Shown here: positions 5,775-14,183 of the stretch, piece after piece | Layout of the letters: every line of letters starts with the position of its first letter | How positions within the stretch are numbered: position 1 is the first letter of the stretch | From: Patescibacteria group bacterium | GTDB lineage: Bacteria; Patescibacteriota; Minisyncoccia; Phycocordibacterales; PALSA-1337 | Assembly: GCA_004298345.1 (NCBI GenBank) | Contig: SCTV01000021.1 | Location: 1-18,633, forward strand | DNA length: 18,633 nt | Reading direction: 5' to 3' | Made by a program: the position numbers and the translations under genes | The notes under the pieces: model-generated | Database searches by the model: none | What the model was told of the DNA's origin: nothing | Seen by the model: only the letters and a program-made list of their open reading frames with translations

Positions 5775-6137
5775 TTACATCATCTTCACGTCAATGTTGA
5801 CACCCGATGGGAGGGAGAGGTTGGTGAGCGCCTCAATCACCTTTGCATTTGGATTGACAATATCGATCAAGCGCTTGTGCACTCGCATTTCAAACTGCTC
5901 ACGAGCATTTTTGAACACGAATGACGCACGGTTGACGGTATATTTCTTGATCTCTGTTGGCAAAGGAATCGGACCAATGATCTCCGCATCATAGCGAAGA
6001 GCAGTGTCCATAATCTGCTTGATAGACGCGTCAAGGATTTTGTATTCGTATGCACGAACTCGAATGCGAAGTTTCGCAACTCCATCTGTCTTCGCACTCG
6101 CCTTTTTGGTTGTTTTTTTAGTATCTTTGACGGCCAT
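5775..6137 (-). CDS. rpsJ: 30S ribosomal protein S10 with N-terminal extension
   Basis: S10 sits in the 30S head and, as NusE, also takes part in antitermination with NusB. The core starts near residue 21 (AKLRIRVRAYEYKILDASIKQI) and contains the conserved GPIPLPTEIKKYTVNRASF and REQFEMRVHKRLIDI. It ends PSGVNIDVKM, as expected. The protein is 120 residues against the usual 102-105. The difference is a Lys/Thr/Ala-rich N-terminal extension (KDTKKTTKKASAKTDG). It follows tuf by 19 bp and precedes rplC by 23 bp, the classical start of the S10 cluster. No Shine-Dalgarno sequence is seen before ATG 6137. Confidence 0.97.
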   Translation of the reverse strand: MAVKDTKKTTKKASAKTDGVAKLRIRVRAYEYKILDASIKQIMDTALRYDAEIIGPIPLPTEIKKYTVNRASFVFKNAREQFEMRVHKRLIDIVNPNAKVIEALTNLSLPSGVNIDVKMM

Positions 6138-6156
6138 ACAAGTTAGATTATTGAGA

Positions 6157-7350
<1,194 letters not shown>

Positions 7351-7488
7351 ATTTTTGTTTACTCTTAATTCTCAAAGCTCAGCTCACGAGAATGGCTAAG
7401 CTCTGTAACTTAAGAAAAAATTAATGATAATAAATCTTTGTTAATACCAGGTTATTTTTAAAAACAACCAAAAAATGCGACAGAGGCA

Positions 7489-7517
7489 ATCATAGCAAAG
7501 GTTGTGGAAAAAAGCAA
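7489..7517 (-). promoter_or_regulatory. Promoter for tuf-rpsJ-rplCDWB
   Basis: On the minus strand TTGCTT (7512-7517), a 17-bp spacer and TATGAT (7489-7494) form the promoter, with TGC before the -10. The leader of about 130 nt before tuf contains an AGCTTAGC/GCTGAGCT hairpin, but no recognised riboswitch. Confidence 0.8.
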
Positions 7518-7556
7518 GGGTCTGTCATATAGTAGGCAAACCGAAGGGTAATTACC

Positions 7557-7598
7557 AAACAGCCACGGAATTTTCAATAGAAAATTCCGTGGCTGTTT
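7557..7598 (-). terminator. Long perfect hairpin ending the fusA transcript
   Basis: Perfect 19-bp arms (7557-7575 and 7580-7598) enclose a 4-nt loop. The stem ends in GTTT on either strand, but only a short U run follows on the minus strand. Its position between fusA and the tuf promoter makes it a probable terminator or a transcript-end stabiliser. Confidence 0.6.
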
Positions 7599-7599
7599 T

Positions 7600-7768
7600 A
7601 ACATACTTAATCTATATAGTTGCTTCGCACTATCGACCTTCACCGAGGGAGATACCTCGGTGTCTAGGAGCCACGACGGTGGCGGGCATACTGAGCTCAC
7701 CAGAGCGAATGTACTCGATTTATATAGTCGCTTCACTCCTTATAAATCGGGGACATAAATCGCTTCTA
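7600..7768 (-). repeat. Structured fusA 3'-untranslated region with a repeated hairpin
   Basis: No gene lies here. Two related hairpins share the minus-strand pattern AGTG(C)GAAGC.ACTATATA, near 7720-7755 and 7612-7636. In the first, CGATTTATA pairs with TATAAATCG outside the core. Between them are CACCGAGG/CCTCGGTG and GCCAC/GTGGC hairpins. The region is part of the fusA transcript before the hairpin at 7557-7598. Confidence 0.55.
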
Positions 7769-9910
7769 TTACTTCCTCGATTCCGCAATCAGCTTCTCAA
7801 TGTTTGGCGGCACGATATCGTACTGAGCAAATTCCATTGTAGAGCTTGCGCGACCTTCTGACATCGAACGGAGTGTCGTCACGTATCCGAACATTTCCGA
7901 AAGAGGTACTTTTGCAGTAATGACCTTGTTCATACCTCGATCACCCATGTTTTCAATCTGACCTCGCTTTGAAGAAAGATGTCCAGCCACGTCTCCCATA
8001 AATTTCTCTGGCACTACCACTTCCACTTTCATGATCGGTTCGAGGATCACCGGTCGAGCGCGCTTTGCTGCATCCTGTAGCGCCATCGAGCCCGCGATCT
8101 TGTACGCGATTTCAGACGAGTCCACATCGTGGTATGATCCGAAAGTGAGCTCACAAGAAATGTTTACTAGCTTGTAGCCAGCGACCACTCCGCGCTCCAT
8201 TCCCTCCTTCACACCCTTTTCTACTGCAGGAATAAACTCCTGAGGAATCACACCTCCCTTTGTCGAATCAATAAACTCAAACTCAGCATATCTTTTTACA
8301 TTCTTCGCCACCTTTTCACCTTCTACCACCGGTTGCATTGGACGAATGGTGATTTTGACGTGACCATACTGACCTTTACCTCCAGACTGCTTGATGTATT
8401 TGTTTTCTGCTTCAGCTTCCATGGTAATAGTCTCTTTGTAGGCTACCTGTGGCTTGCCCACGTTGGCTTCCACACCGAACTCTCGCTTCATACGATCCAC
8501 GATAATTTCAAGATGGAGCTCACCCATACCCATGATCACCGTCTCGCCCGTTTCAGCATCAGACTTGATTCTAAAAGTAGGATCTTCATCAGAAAGTCGC
8601 TTGAGAGCAAAACCCATCTTTTCCTGATCGGCTTTGGTCTTTGGTTCGATTTTGAGAGAGATCACCGGCTCTGGGAAGACGATCTTGTCGAGAATGATTG
8701 GGTGCTCCTCATCAGAAAAGGTGTGCGAAGTACGCGCCTCTTTGATACCTACGGCAGCAGCGATTTCTCCCGCATACACTTTCTTTACTTCTTCTCGCTC
8801 ATTGGCCTGCAGTCGCACGATACGACCAAGTCTCTCGCGATTACCTGTTGATGCATTATAAATATATGAGCCGGACTCGATAGTACCTGAATATACTCGG
8901 AAGAATGTAAGCTGGCCGACGAATGGGTCGTTTTGGAGTTTGAAAGCAAGGGCAGAAAAAGGTTCACTGTCAGATGCGTGTCGGATGACCTCCTTACCAG
9001 TGTTTGGATCAATACCTTTGATAGGTGGAATGTCGAGTGGAGATGGAAGATAATCTACAACACCGTCGAGCACGAGCTGAACACCCTTGTTTTTGAGTGC
9101 AGTACCGGTAAAAACAGGCACGAGCTTGTTGGCGATAGTTGCCTTTCGAAGAATCTTTTTTAGTTCATCAAAAGAAGGTTCTTTGCCATCGAGATACGCA
9201 GTCATGGCTGCATCATCCTGCTCAACGATTTTCTCTATGAGAAGTGCACGGTATTTCTTTGCCTCTTCGAGATATTCAGCAGGAATTTCATCCTCGCGGA
9301 CAATTTGTCCCATGTCTCCCTCAGAATACATCGCCTTCATTTTCAAAAGATCTACCACACCCTTGAAATTTTCTTCAGCACCGATCGGGATTTGCATGCG
9401 AACTGCATGTGGAGTGAGGCGGTCGATAATAGAGGCGAAAGATTTCTCAAAAGAAGCGCCTGTTCGGTCGAGTTTATTGATAAAACAAATACGAGGCACA
9501 TGACCTTCTTCGGCATAGCGCCAGTTGGTCTCTGACTGTGGTTCTACTCCGGCTACACCATCAAATACCACTACCGCACCGTCGAGTACTCGGAGAGATC
9601 GCTTTACTTCTACCGTAAAGTCGATGTGTCCCGGGGTGTCGATAATATTGAATCGATGTTTGTACGAAACATCCTTTCCCATGTAGGTCGGGTTCCAGAA
9701 ACACGTGATCGCAGCGGCGGTAATAGTGATACCTCGCTCTCGTTCCTGTTCCATCCAGTCGGTAGTGGTGTTACCGTCGTGCACTTCACCGATTTTGTGT
9801 GATTCACCGGTGTAGTAGAGAATTCGTTCTGAGGTGGTGGTTTTTCCTGCGTCAATGTGGGCTATAATTCCAAAGTTTCGTACTTTTTCTAGTGGATAGT
9901 CTCGATTCAT
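7769..9910 (-). CDS. fusA: Elongation factor G
   Basis: EF-G drives translocation and, with ribosome recycling factor, recycling. I place the start at ATG 9910 (MNRDYPLEKVRN), giving 713 residues. An upstream in-frame ATG at 9961 would add 17 atypical residues rich in Cys, and the predicted transcript leader covers it. GTPase motifs are G1 AHIDAGKTT (17-25), switch I RERGITI (57-63), G3 DTPGH (91-95) and G4 NKLD (145-148). The later domains are recognisable, with GMGELHLEIIVDRMKREF in domain III, GKGQYGHVKI in domain IV and SMSEGRASSTMEF near the end. The normal RGITI here contrasts with the altered EF-Tu. It is transcribed alone, separated from rpsG by the rpsS-rplE block, unlike the usual str operon. 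Confidence 0.98.
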   Translation of the reverse strand: MNRDYPLEKVRNFGIIAHIDAGKTTTSERILYYTGESHKIGEVHDGNTTTDWMEQERERGITITAAAITCFWNPTYMGKDVSYKHRFNIIDTPGHIDFTVEVKRSLRVLDGAVVVFDGVAGVEPQSETNWRYAEEGHVPRICFINKLDRTGASFEKSFASIIDRLTPHAVRMQIPIGAEENFKGVVDLLKMKAMYSEGDMGQIVREDEIPAEYLEEAKKYRALLIEKIVEQDDAAMTAYLDGKEPSFDELKKILRKATIANKLVPVFTGTALKNKGVQLVLDGVVDYLPSPLDIPPIKGIDPNTGKEVIRHASDSEPFSALAFKLQNDPFVGQLTFFRVYSGTIESGSYIYNASTGNRERLGRIVRLQANEREEVKKVYAGEIAAAVGIKEARTSHTFSDEEHPIILDKIVFPEPVISLKIEPKTKADQEKMGFALKRLSDEDPTFRIKSDAETGETVIMGMGELHLEIIVDRMKREFGVEANVGKPQVAYKETITMEAEAENKYIKQSGGKGQYGHVKITIRPMQPVVEGEKVAKNVKRYAEFEFIDSTKGGVIPQEFIPAVEKGVKEGMERGVVAGYKLVNISCELTFGSYHDVDSSEIAYKIAGSMALQDAAKRARPVILEPIMKVEVVVPEKFMGDVAGHLSSKRGQIENMGDRGMNKVITAKVPLSEMFGYVTTLRSMSEGRASSTMEFAQYDIVPPNIEKLIAESRK

Positions 9911-9982
9911 ATAATAAATTAATAATTTTCTTTGGGCTTTACACTGACAACAGCAAAACACCCTCAGTTACAATAGAGACAT

Positions 9983-10011
9983 AGTCTATCTTATTTAGGG
10001 AGAAAATGCAA
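9983..10011 (-). promoter_or_regulatory. Promoter for fusA
   Basis: On the minus strand TTGCAT (10006-10011), a 17-bp spacer and TAGACT (9983-9988) predict a start near 9976 and a leader of about 66 nt. The -35 touches the T-run of the preceding gene's terminator. Confidence 0.65.
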
Positions 10012-10040
10012 AAAATAAAAAACTCAACCGAAATTGAGTT
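10011..10040 (-). terminator. Terminator of the small gene at 10045-10344
   Basis: AACTCAA (10021-10027) and TTGAGTT (10034-10040) form a 7-bp stem with a 6-nt loop, followed on the minus strand by TTTTATTTTTT. It lies 4 bp beyond the stop codon. Confidence 0.85.
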
Positions 10041-10044
10041 GGGG

Positions 10045-10344
10045 TTAAGCTGTTTGGTGACGTGCAGATCCGAAACCGACTGCGGCTCCCAAGACCAAGC
10101 TGGTCATTTCCGTCACGAATTCCTCCGCCTCACCTTCTGTGACTGTCCCCAGAACGGACAGTCTGTAGAGCTCTGGCACGAGCGCGATCACCAGGGCTTC
10201 AGCCATGGCCAATGGGCTGGTCGAGCCATACTCCCGATAGAGCTTGATCGCCAGTCCACCGACCGCATCGGGGGCTTCACACCCCGGATACATAGCCTGC
10301 AGAACATCCCCCGCAATCACGTGCAATCTTTGATGAGCCATCAT
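10045..10344 (-). CDS. Small protein of unknown function, probably horizontally acquired
   Basis: I do not recognise this protein of about 99 residues. ATG codons at 10344 and 10341 give MMAHQRLHVIAGDVL. The longer frame from 10377 is unlikely because that ATG lies inside the -10 box. An AAAGGA Shine-Dalgarno sequence lies about 5-7 bp before 10344; the neighbouring genes have none. The protein looks mainly helical: an N-terminal helix, a PGCEAPDAVGG turn, a long hydrophobic segment around LAMAEALVIALVPELYRL, an acidic stretch EGEAEEFVTEM, and a Gly/Ala-rich end. I see no signal peptide and no catalytic motif. Codon use is GC-rich, with many CTG, GTC, CGG and GCC codons, unlike the AT-rich, CGA-rich ribosomal genes. 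It has its own promoter and terminator, so it is an independent unit placed between rplE and fusA. Confidence 0.7.
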   Translation of the reverse strand: MMAHQRLHVIAGDVLQAMYPGCEAPDAVGGLAIKLYREYGSTSPLAMAEALVIALVPELYRLSVLGTVTEGEAEEFVTEMTSLVLGAAVGFGSARHQTA

Positions 10345-10372
10345 AAGTATTCCTTTCCGTAAGTCCAAATAA

Positions 10373-10401
10373 AACATAACTCACTTGAGATAAAATGTCA
10401 A
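10373..10401 (-). promoter_or_regulatory. Promoter of the small gene
   Basis: On the minus strand TTGACA (10396-10401), a 17-bp spacer and TATGTT (10373-10378) give a consensus -35 and fair -10. The predicted start near 10366 leaves a 22-nt leader holding the Shine-Dalgarno sequence. Confidence 0.8.
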
Positions 10402-10438
10402 CGAAGTCAACATACTGACCCCTATTCTATAATTTTGC

Positions 10439-10483
10439 ACCCAAAAGGCGATGTTCACTTCGGGTGAACATCGCCTTTTGGGT
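10439..10483 (-). terminator. Long perfect hairpin after rplE
   Basis: Perfect 20-bp arms (10439-10458 and 10464-10483) enclose a TTCGG loop. It lies 25 bp beyond the rplE stop. The minus strand has no U run after the stem, so it may be a non-canonical terminator or a 3'-end stabiliser. Its build resembles the hairpin after fusA. Confidence 0.6.
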
Positions 10484-10508
10484 TTGAATCTTTAACTCTA
10501 ACTCCCTA

Positions 10509-11063
10509 CTACTTTATCGCCCCTTCTTTTTTAAATGGAAAACCGAGAAGCTCGAGAAAAGCGAGAGTCTCTTTTTTGTTGTTTGAGGTAGTAACGATAG
10601 TTGCAGAAAGTCCAAACACATCCTTTAGATCTTCGTCTGAAGTCTCTGGAAAAATGGTGTGTTCTCGCATACCGACAGTGTAATTACCCATTTCATCTAC
10701 TGCCTTTGGAGAAATACCTCGAAAGTCTCGTGTTCGTGGCAAAGCAACATTCACGAGCTTTTCAAGAAAGTCGTACATGCGCTGACCACGTAGAGTAATC
10801 TGATACCCTACTGGATCTCCTTCACGGATCTTGAATGCCGCGATAGACTTTTTTGAGCCTTTTTTAGCAGCTTTCTGGCCAGTAATCTTTGCGAGTCGGT
10901 CACCCACAAGCTCTTGTTTCTTCTTGTCTTTGATTGAGCCGATACCACTCGAAATCGCCACCTTGACTAGACGAGGTGCTTGCATCTTGTTTTTGTATGC
11001 AAAAGTTCCCTTGAGTGCTTCAAATGCTCCGAGCTCTTTTTCTTTTAGTGTTTTTAGTTTCAT
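10509..11063 (-). CDS. rplE: 50S ribosomal protein L5
   Basis: L5 binds 5S rRNA in the central protuberance and touches P-site tRNA. At 184 residues it is close to the usual 179. Visible family features are KMQAPRLVKVAISSGIG, the segment KKSIAAFKIREGDPVGYQITLRGQRMYDFLEKL (in pieces), and the RDFRGIS and MGNYTVGMREHTIFPE region. It closes the rpsS-rplE unit, 20 bp after rplX. In most bacteria rpsN, rpsH, rplF and others would follow. Here a long hairpin follows and then an unrelated gene, so the spc part stops early. No Shine-Dalgarno sequence precedes ATG 11063. Confidence 0.98.
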   Translation of the reverse strand: MKLKTLKEKELGAFEALKGTFAYKNKMQAPRLVKVAISSGIGSIKDKKKQELVGDRLAKITGQKAAKKGSKKSIAAFKIREGDPVGYQITLRGQRMYDFLEKLVNVALPRTRDFRGISPKAVDEMGNYTVGMREHTIFPETSDEDLKDVFGLSATIVTTSNNKKETLAFLELLGFPFKKEGAIK

Positions 11064-11083
11064 AATCGTATTCGTTACTCGCG

Positions 11084-11350
11084 TTATGCTTTCTTAATCA
11101 CCTTTGTCGCTTTTTCCTTTTTTGGCTTTTTGACATCGGCAAGTCGTACATTGGAAACATGGATTGGCATCGCCTTTTCGATGACCTGACCTTTTTGACC
11201 ACTCTTTGTTGGTCGCTGGTGCTTTTTGACCATACCAACACCTTCGACAACAATTTTGTCTTCTTTTGGGATGGCTTTTACCACCTTTCCGGTCTTGCCT
11301 TTATCCTTGCCGGCAATCACTACTACATTGTCATTTTTGTGTATCTTCAT
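11084..11350 (-). CDS. rplX: 50S ribosomal protein L24 (short form)
   Basis: L24 is an assembly-initiator protein bound near the 5' end of 23S rRNA, by the tunnel exit. The KOW motif is clear at the start (MKIHKNDNVVVIAGKDKGKTGKVVKAIP), followed by VEGVGMVKKHQRPTKSGQKGQ and a MPIHVSNV segment. The protein is 88 residues against about 102-105 usually. The part that normally follows, with its small folded C-terminal region, is replaced by a short Lys-rich tail (KKPKKEKATKVIKK). The neighbours are normal: rplN 5 bp upstream, rplE 20 bp downstream. The start codon follows ACTACC with no Shine-Dalgarno sequence. Confidence 0.96.
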   Translation of the reverse strand: MKIHKNDNVVVIAGKDKGKTGKVVKAIPKEDKIVVEGVGMVKKHQRPTKSGQKGQVIEKAMPIHVSNVRLADVKKPKKEKATKVIKKA

Positions 11351-11355
11351 GGTAG

Positions 11356-11727
11356 TTATACTATTTCTGGAGCTAATGAAGCGATTTTCTGATATCCCTT
11401 TTCGGTAAGCTCGCGAGGAATCGGACCGAAAACTCGTCCAGCCACTGGATCCTTTTTGCCTTTTTCGATAATCACCACTGCGTTTTCATCGAAACGAATA
11501 TATGAGCCATCAGAGCGTCTAAAAGGCTTGGTCTGTCGTACTACCACTGCCTGAAGCACGTCTTTTTTCTTGATCGCTTTTCGAGGTTCTGCGCGCTGTA
11601 CTGAAAGCACTACAGTCTCACCGATGCATGCCCAGCGCTTGCCTGCACTTCCAAGCACTTTGAAAATACGGCCGATTTTGGCGCCTGAGTTATCTGTGAT
11701 GCGTACGATTGATCTTGGTTGAATCAT
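11356..11727 (-). CDS. rplN: 50S ribosomal protein L14
   Basis: L14 lies at the subunit interface, where it contacts L19 and 16S rRNA and is the binding site of the silencing factor RsfS. This copy is 123 residues, the standard size. It starts MIQPRSIVRITDNSGAKIG and contains KDVLQAVVVRQTKPFRR, SYIRFDENAVVII, and the conserved end GRVFGPIPRELTEKGYQKIASLAPEIV (in pieces). It lies 15 bp after rpsQ and 5 bp before rplX, in the usual order. The leader is AT-rich and has no Shine-Dalgarno sequence. Nothing about the protein is unusual. Confidence 0.98.
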   Translation of the reverse strand: MIQPRSIVRITDNSGAKIGRIFKVLGSAGKRWACIGETVVLSVQRAEPRKAIKKKDVLQAVVVRQTKPFRRSDGSYIRFDENAVVIIEKGKKDPVAGRVFGPIPRELTEKGYQKIASLAPEIV

Positions 11728-11742
11728 AAAAGTATATAAAAA

Positions 11743-12006
11743 TTAGAGCACTCGAAAATGCTTATCTTTTGAAATTGGTCGAGTCTCCTCGATACTCACC
11801 TTGTCCCCTATTTTCTTGGTATTACCCGCATCGTGCACCTTGTATTTCTTTCGGAGATTCAAAAACTTCTGGTACTTTGGGTGTTTGACATATCGCTCCA
11901 CGAGCACCACAATAGTGTCTTTCATTTTGTCAGACACCACAACACCAGAAAGAACTTTTTTCTTTCCTGCGGTCTCAGTATTCTTTTGTGTTGTTGTAGT
12001 ATTCAT
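11743..12006 (-). CDS. rpsQ: 30S ribosomal protein S17
   Basis: S17 is a primary 16S rRNA binding protein with an OB fold, important in early 30S assembly. This 87-residue copy has the signature GVVVSDKMKDTIVVLVERYVKHPKYQKF, interrupted here for brevity at VERY, and then KKYKVHDAGN, GDKVSIEETRPISKDKHF. About 17 Thr/Lys-rich residues precede the core. The gene begins 2 bp after rpmC ends, so the two are likely coupled in translation. It is followed by rplN 15 bp on. ATG 12006 comes after AACTAACC rather than a Shine-Dalgarno sequence. Confidence 0.97.
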   Translation of the reverse strand: MNTTTTQKNTETAGKKKVLSGVVVSDKMKDTIVVLVERYVKHPKYQKFLNLRKKYKVHDAGNTKKIGDKVSIEETRPISKDKHFRVL

Positions 12007-12008
12007 GG

Positions 12009-12194
12009 TTAGTTATTTTTCTTGCTTGAAATCTCAGTCATCACTCGAGCGATGTCTCGCCTCAGTACACTCGCCTCTTTGACATTGCGAGTCTTGCTTC
12101 CGGCGACACCGAAACGAAAGACGCGGAGAGCCTCCCTCTTTTCTTTGAGGGTCTTTGCGAGATCTGCATCATTCATTTTCTTAAAATCTGACAT
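12009..12194 (-). CDS. rpmC: 50S ribosomal protein L29
   Basis: L29 is a two-helix protein beside L23 at the tunnel exit. The 61-residue product starts MSDFKKMNDADLAKTLKEK and contains REALRVFRFGVAGSKTRN, which matches the family's LR.LRFQ..TGQ..N pattern. A second helix follows (VLRRDIARVMTEISSKK). Length is normal. It lies between rplP (20 bp upstream) and rpsQ (2 bp downstream). No Shine-Dalgarno sequence is visible before ATG 12194. Confidence 0.95.
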   Translation of the reverse strand: MSDFKKMNDADLAKTLKEKREALRVFRFGVAGSKTRNVKEASVLRRDIARVMTEISSKKNN

Positions 12195-12214
12195 ATATTT
12201 GATGTTATTGCAAG

Positions 12215-12643
12215 TTAGCCGAGAATAGCACGACTGACGATACGGGTCTTTACCGGTAGCTTGGTACCCGCCTTTCGGAGAGCCTCCTTTGCCACTGCTT
12301 CGTCTACTCCATCAATCTCAAAAAGCATTCGGCCGGCATAGACAGGGAAAACAAATCCTACTGGATCTCCTTTTCCCTTACCCATCTTTACTTCAGCTGG
12401 CTTTACTGTAAAAGGTCGGTCTGGAAAGATCCGTACCCAGACTTTACCTGACTTGGTAGCATATCGTGCCATCACCTTTCGAGCGGCCTCGATCTGGTTT
12501 GAAGTCATGCGAGCATAGCCAAGTGCTTTGAGACCGTATGATCCGAAAGCTAGAGTAATACCACGAGTTTCCGGAGTCACCTTTTTTGGATTCTCTCGGC
12601 CAGTGTGCCACTTTCTAAATTTTACTTTTTTAGGGAATAACAT
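12215..12643 (-). CDS. rplP: 50S ribosomal protein L16
   Basis: L16 organises the A-site side of the 50S subunit and the binding of tRNA elbows. The 142-residue sequence begins MLFPKKVKFRKWHTGR and continues with FGSYGLKALGYARMTSNQIEAAR. KVWVRIFPDRPFTVKPAEV and KMGKGKGDPVGFVFPVYAGR follow. These are all conserved L16 blocks, including the KMGKGKG turn near the peptidyl-transferase centre. Size is normal. The gene lies 8 bp after rpsC and 20 bp before rpmC. The start codon follows ATTACTCCC, again without a Shine-Dalgarno sequence. Confidence 0.98.
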   Translation of the reverse strand: MLFPKKVKFRKWHTGRENPKKVTPETRGITLAFGSYGLKALGYARMTSNQIEAARKVMARYATKSGKVWVRIFPDRPFTVKPAEVKMGKGKGDPVGFVFPVYAGRMLFEIDGVDEAVAKEALRKAGTKLPVKTRIVSRAILG

Positions 12644-12651
12644 GGGAGTAA

Positions 12652-13314
12652 TTATTTAGTTTTAGCAAAAATATTGCCTTTGTAAATCCAGACCTTGATA
12701 CCAATATCACCGTAGGTCATGTGCGCCTTTTCTCGATGAAAATCAATGTTTGCACGGAAAGTCTGGAGTGGGATACGACCCTTTTTGAGGTCTTCCACAC
12801 GAGCCATATCAGCACCACCCAAACGTCCGCCAAGACGAATCTTTACACCCTGTACGTCACGATTGGCCATCACTTTTTCAACGGTCTGTTTCATTACTCG
12901 TCTAAATGGGAGTCTTTTTTCGAGACCTTCGGCAATCATGTATGACACGATAGCGGCACTTGATTCTGGACTTCGAATTTCCTCAACATCCATTTTGATT
13001 TCCTGGGTCTGAGGAATACCTCGTTTTGCGAGATGCTTGACTACCGCGTCACGAAGCTTGACGATACCATCGCCACTTCGGCCAATAATCATACCCGGTC
13101 GTGATGTTTTGATGATAATTCTAAGAGTTTTTTGGCTTCGCTCGATATCAATACCAGCGACATAGTAACCGCGGAGCTTTTTCTCCAAAAATTCTCGGAT
13201 GGTAATATCGCAGAGAAGGAAATTTTTATATTGGGTCTTCACACCAAACCATCGAGATTTCCAATCTCTAATAATACCTAGTCTATGTGCGTATGGATGT
13301 ACTGAGTGTGACAT
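12652..13314 (-). CDS. rpsC: 30S ribosomal protein S3
   Basis: S3 sits at the mRNA entry tunnel and has helicase activity with S4 and S5. The 220-residue protein has an N-terminal KH type II domain with the GXXG loop in RPGMIIGRSGDGIVKLRD. The C-terminal domain contains RLGGRLGGADMARVEDLKKG and GRIPLQTFRANIDF. The KH loop ISRSG-type variation is within the family range. The gene begins MSHSVHPYAHRLGIIRDWKS, a typical S3 start. It lies 5 bp after rplV and 8 bp before rplP. No Shine-Dalgarno sequence is present. Confidence 0.98.
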   Translation of the reverse strand: MSHSVHPYAHRLGIIRDWKSRWFGVKTQYKNFLLCDITIREFLEKKLRGYYVAGIDIERSQKTLRIIIKTSRPGMIIGRSGDGIVKLRDAVVKHLAKRGIPQTQEIKMDVEEIRSPESSAAIVSYMIAEGLEKRLPFRRVMKQTVEKVMANRDVQGVKIRLGGRLGGADMARVEDLKKGRIPLQTFRANIDFHREKAHMTYGDIGIKVWIYKGNIFAKTK

Positions 13315-13319
13315 GATGG

Positions 13320-13760
13320 TTATTTTTTAGCTTCGGCTTTTGGAGCTTTTGCTGTTTTGGCAACAGGTGTGGTTTTTACAGCCTTTTTTGCAGGAGCTTT
13401 AAGAGCCTTCGTAGTTTTATTACCTCCCCCGATCTTCTCCGCAAGCACGAGTCGAACATGGCTAGTACGCTTGTGGATAGGGAAAGCTCGGCCACGAGCT
13501 CGAGGCATTCGGCGCTTGAGCACAGGACCAGCATCCACTCGAAGTTCTTTTATAAAAAGGTTTTCTTTGTCGAGACTGAAATTATTTTTTGCATTTGCTA
13601 CTGCAGAATTGATAAGGGTGGCAATAGGACCAGACGCTCGTTTGTTTACAAACTGAAGAGCCACGAGTGCGTCGCTGACTGATTTACCTGAAAGCAGGGT
13701 CGCCACAAGGCGGACTTTCCGAGGAGACTGACGATAGTTGTTGAGTAGTGCGGTGACCAT
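13320..13760 (-). CDS. rplV: 50S ribosomal protein L22 with C-terminal Ala/Lys tail
   Basis: L22 has a globular domain on the 50S surface and a beta-hairpin lining the exit tunnel. The core (about 1-110) contains NNYRQSPRKVRLVATLLSGK, the middle ANAKNNFSLDKENLFIKEL, and the hairpin PVLKRRMPRARGRAFPIHKRT. At 146 residues it is about 30 longer than usual. The extra part is a low-complexity Ala/Lys/Thr/Pro tail (AKTAKAPKAEAKK at the end), matching tails on S19 and L23 here. It sits 9 bp after rpsS and 5 bp before rpsC. The start codon follows ATTCCC with no Shine-Dalgarno sequence. Confidence 0.97.
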   Translation of the reverse strand: MVTALLNNYRQSPRKVRLVATLLSGKSVSDALVALQFVNKRASGPIATLINSAVANAKNNFSLDKENLFIKELRVDAGPVLKRRMPRARGRAFPIHKRTSHVRLVLAEKIGGGNKTTKALKAPAKKAVKTTPVAKTAKAPKAEAKK

Positions 13761-13769
13761 GGGAATATA

Positions 13770-14111
13770 TTATTTTTTAGCCGGGGTTTCAGCTTTAGCA
13801 GATTTAGCTGCGGTGATTTCGGCCTCCTTTTTCTTGAGTTCGAGCTCTTTCTGCATTTTACCTCCGTGTCGGAAGAATTTCTTTGTGTGTGAAAATTCAC
13901 CAAGTCGATGACCGACCATTTCTTCGGTCACGAGTACCTCGAGATGCTGTTTGCCGTTGTGTACGCCAAAAGCAAAACCAACCATTTCTGGAGAGATCTG
14001 ACTTCGTCGTGCCCACGTCTTAATAACCCCGGTTTCAATCGGTTTTTTTCCTGCTATTTTCTTGAGCAGTTTTTCGTCTACGTATGGGCCTTTTTTGAGT
14101 GAACGAGTCAT
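13770..14111 (-). CDS. rpsS: 30S ribosomal protein S19 with C-terminal tail
   Basis: S19 lies in the 30S head and contacts the A-site finger and S13. I place the start at ATG 14111, giving MTRSLKKGPYVDEKLLKKI, the classical S19 N-terminus, and 113 residues. A longer frame to 14234 would include the promoter and is rejected. Conserved blocks are IKTWARRSQISPEMVGFAFGVHNG (split at SQIS), MVGHRLGEF and THTKKFFRH-like SHTKKFFRHGG. The usual length is 92. The extra 20 or so residues are a Glu/Lys/Ala-rich tail ending AKSAKAETPAKK. It is the first gene of the rpsS-rplE unit, about 31 nt from the predicted transcription start. Confidence 0.97.
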   Translation of the reverse strand: MTRSLKKGPYVDEKLLKKIAGKKPIETGVIKTWARRSQISPEMVGFAFGVHNGKQHLEVLVTEEMVGHRLGEFSHTKKFFRHGGKMQKELELKKKEAEITAAKSAKAETPAKK

Positions 14112-14148
14112 TATGAAAGAAAACAAGCTCAATGAGCCAGTGCGTACC

Positions 14149-14176
14149 ATCATAGCAAAAGGAGAAAAATAGTCAA
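14149..14176 (-). promoter_or_regulatory. Promoter for rpsS-rplE
   Basis: On the minus strand TTGACT (14171-14176), a 16-bp spacer and TATGAT (14149-14154) preceded by TGC form a strong extended -10 promoter. It explains how the rpsS block works as an operon apart from rplB. Confidence 0.8.
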
Positions 14177-14183
14177 TAGCTAC

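Noticed and set aside
9911..9961. Longer start for fusA
   Set aside because: The added 17 residues are atypical for EF-G. The family start matches ATG 9910.
10345..10377. Longer start for the small gene between rplE and fusA
   Set aside because: The upstream ATG lies inside the -10 box and so is upstream of the predicted transcript. A Shine-Dalgarno sequence supports 10344 or 10341.
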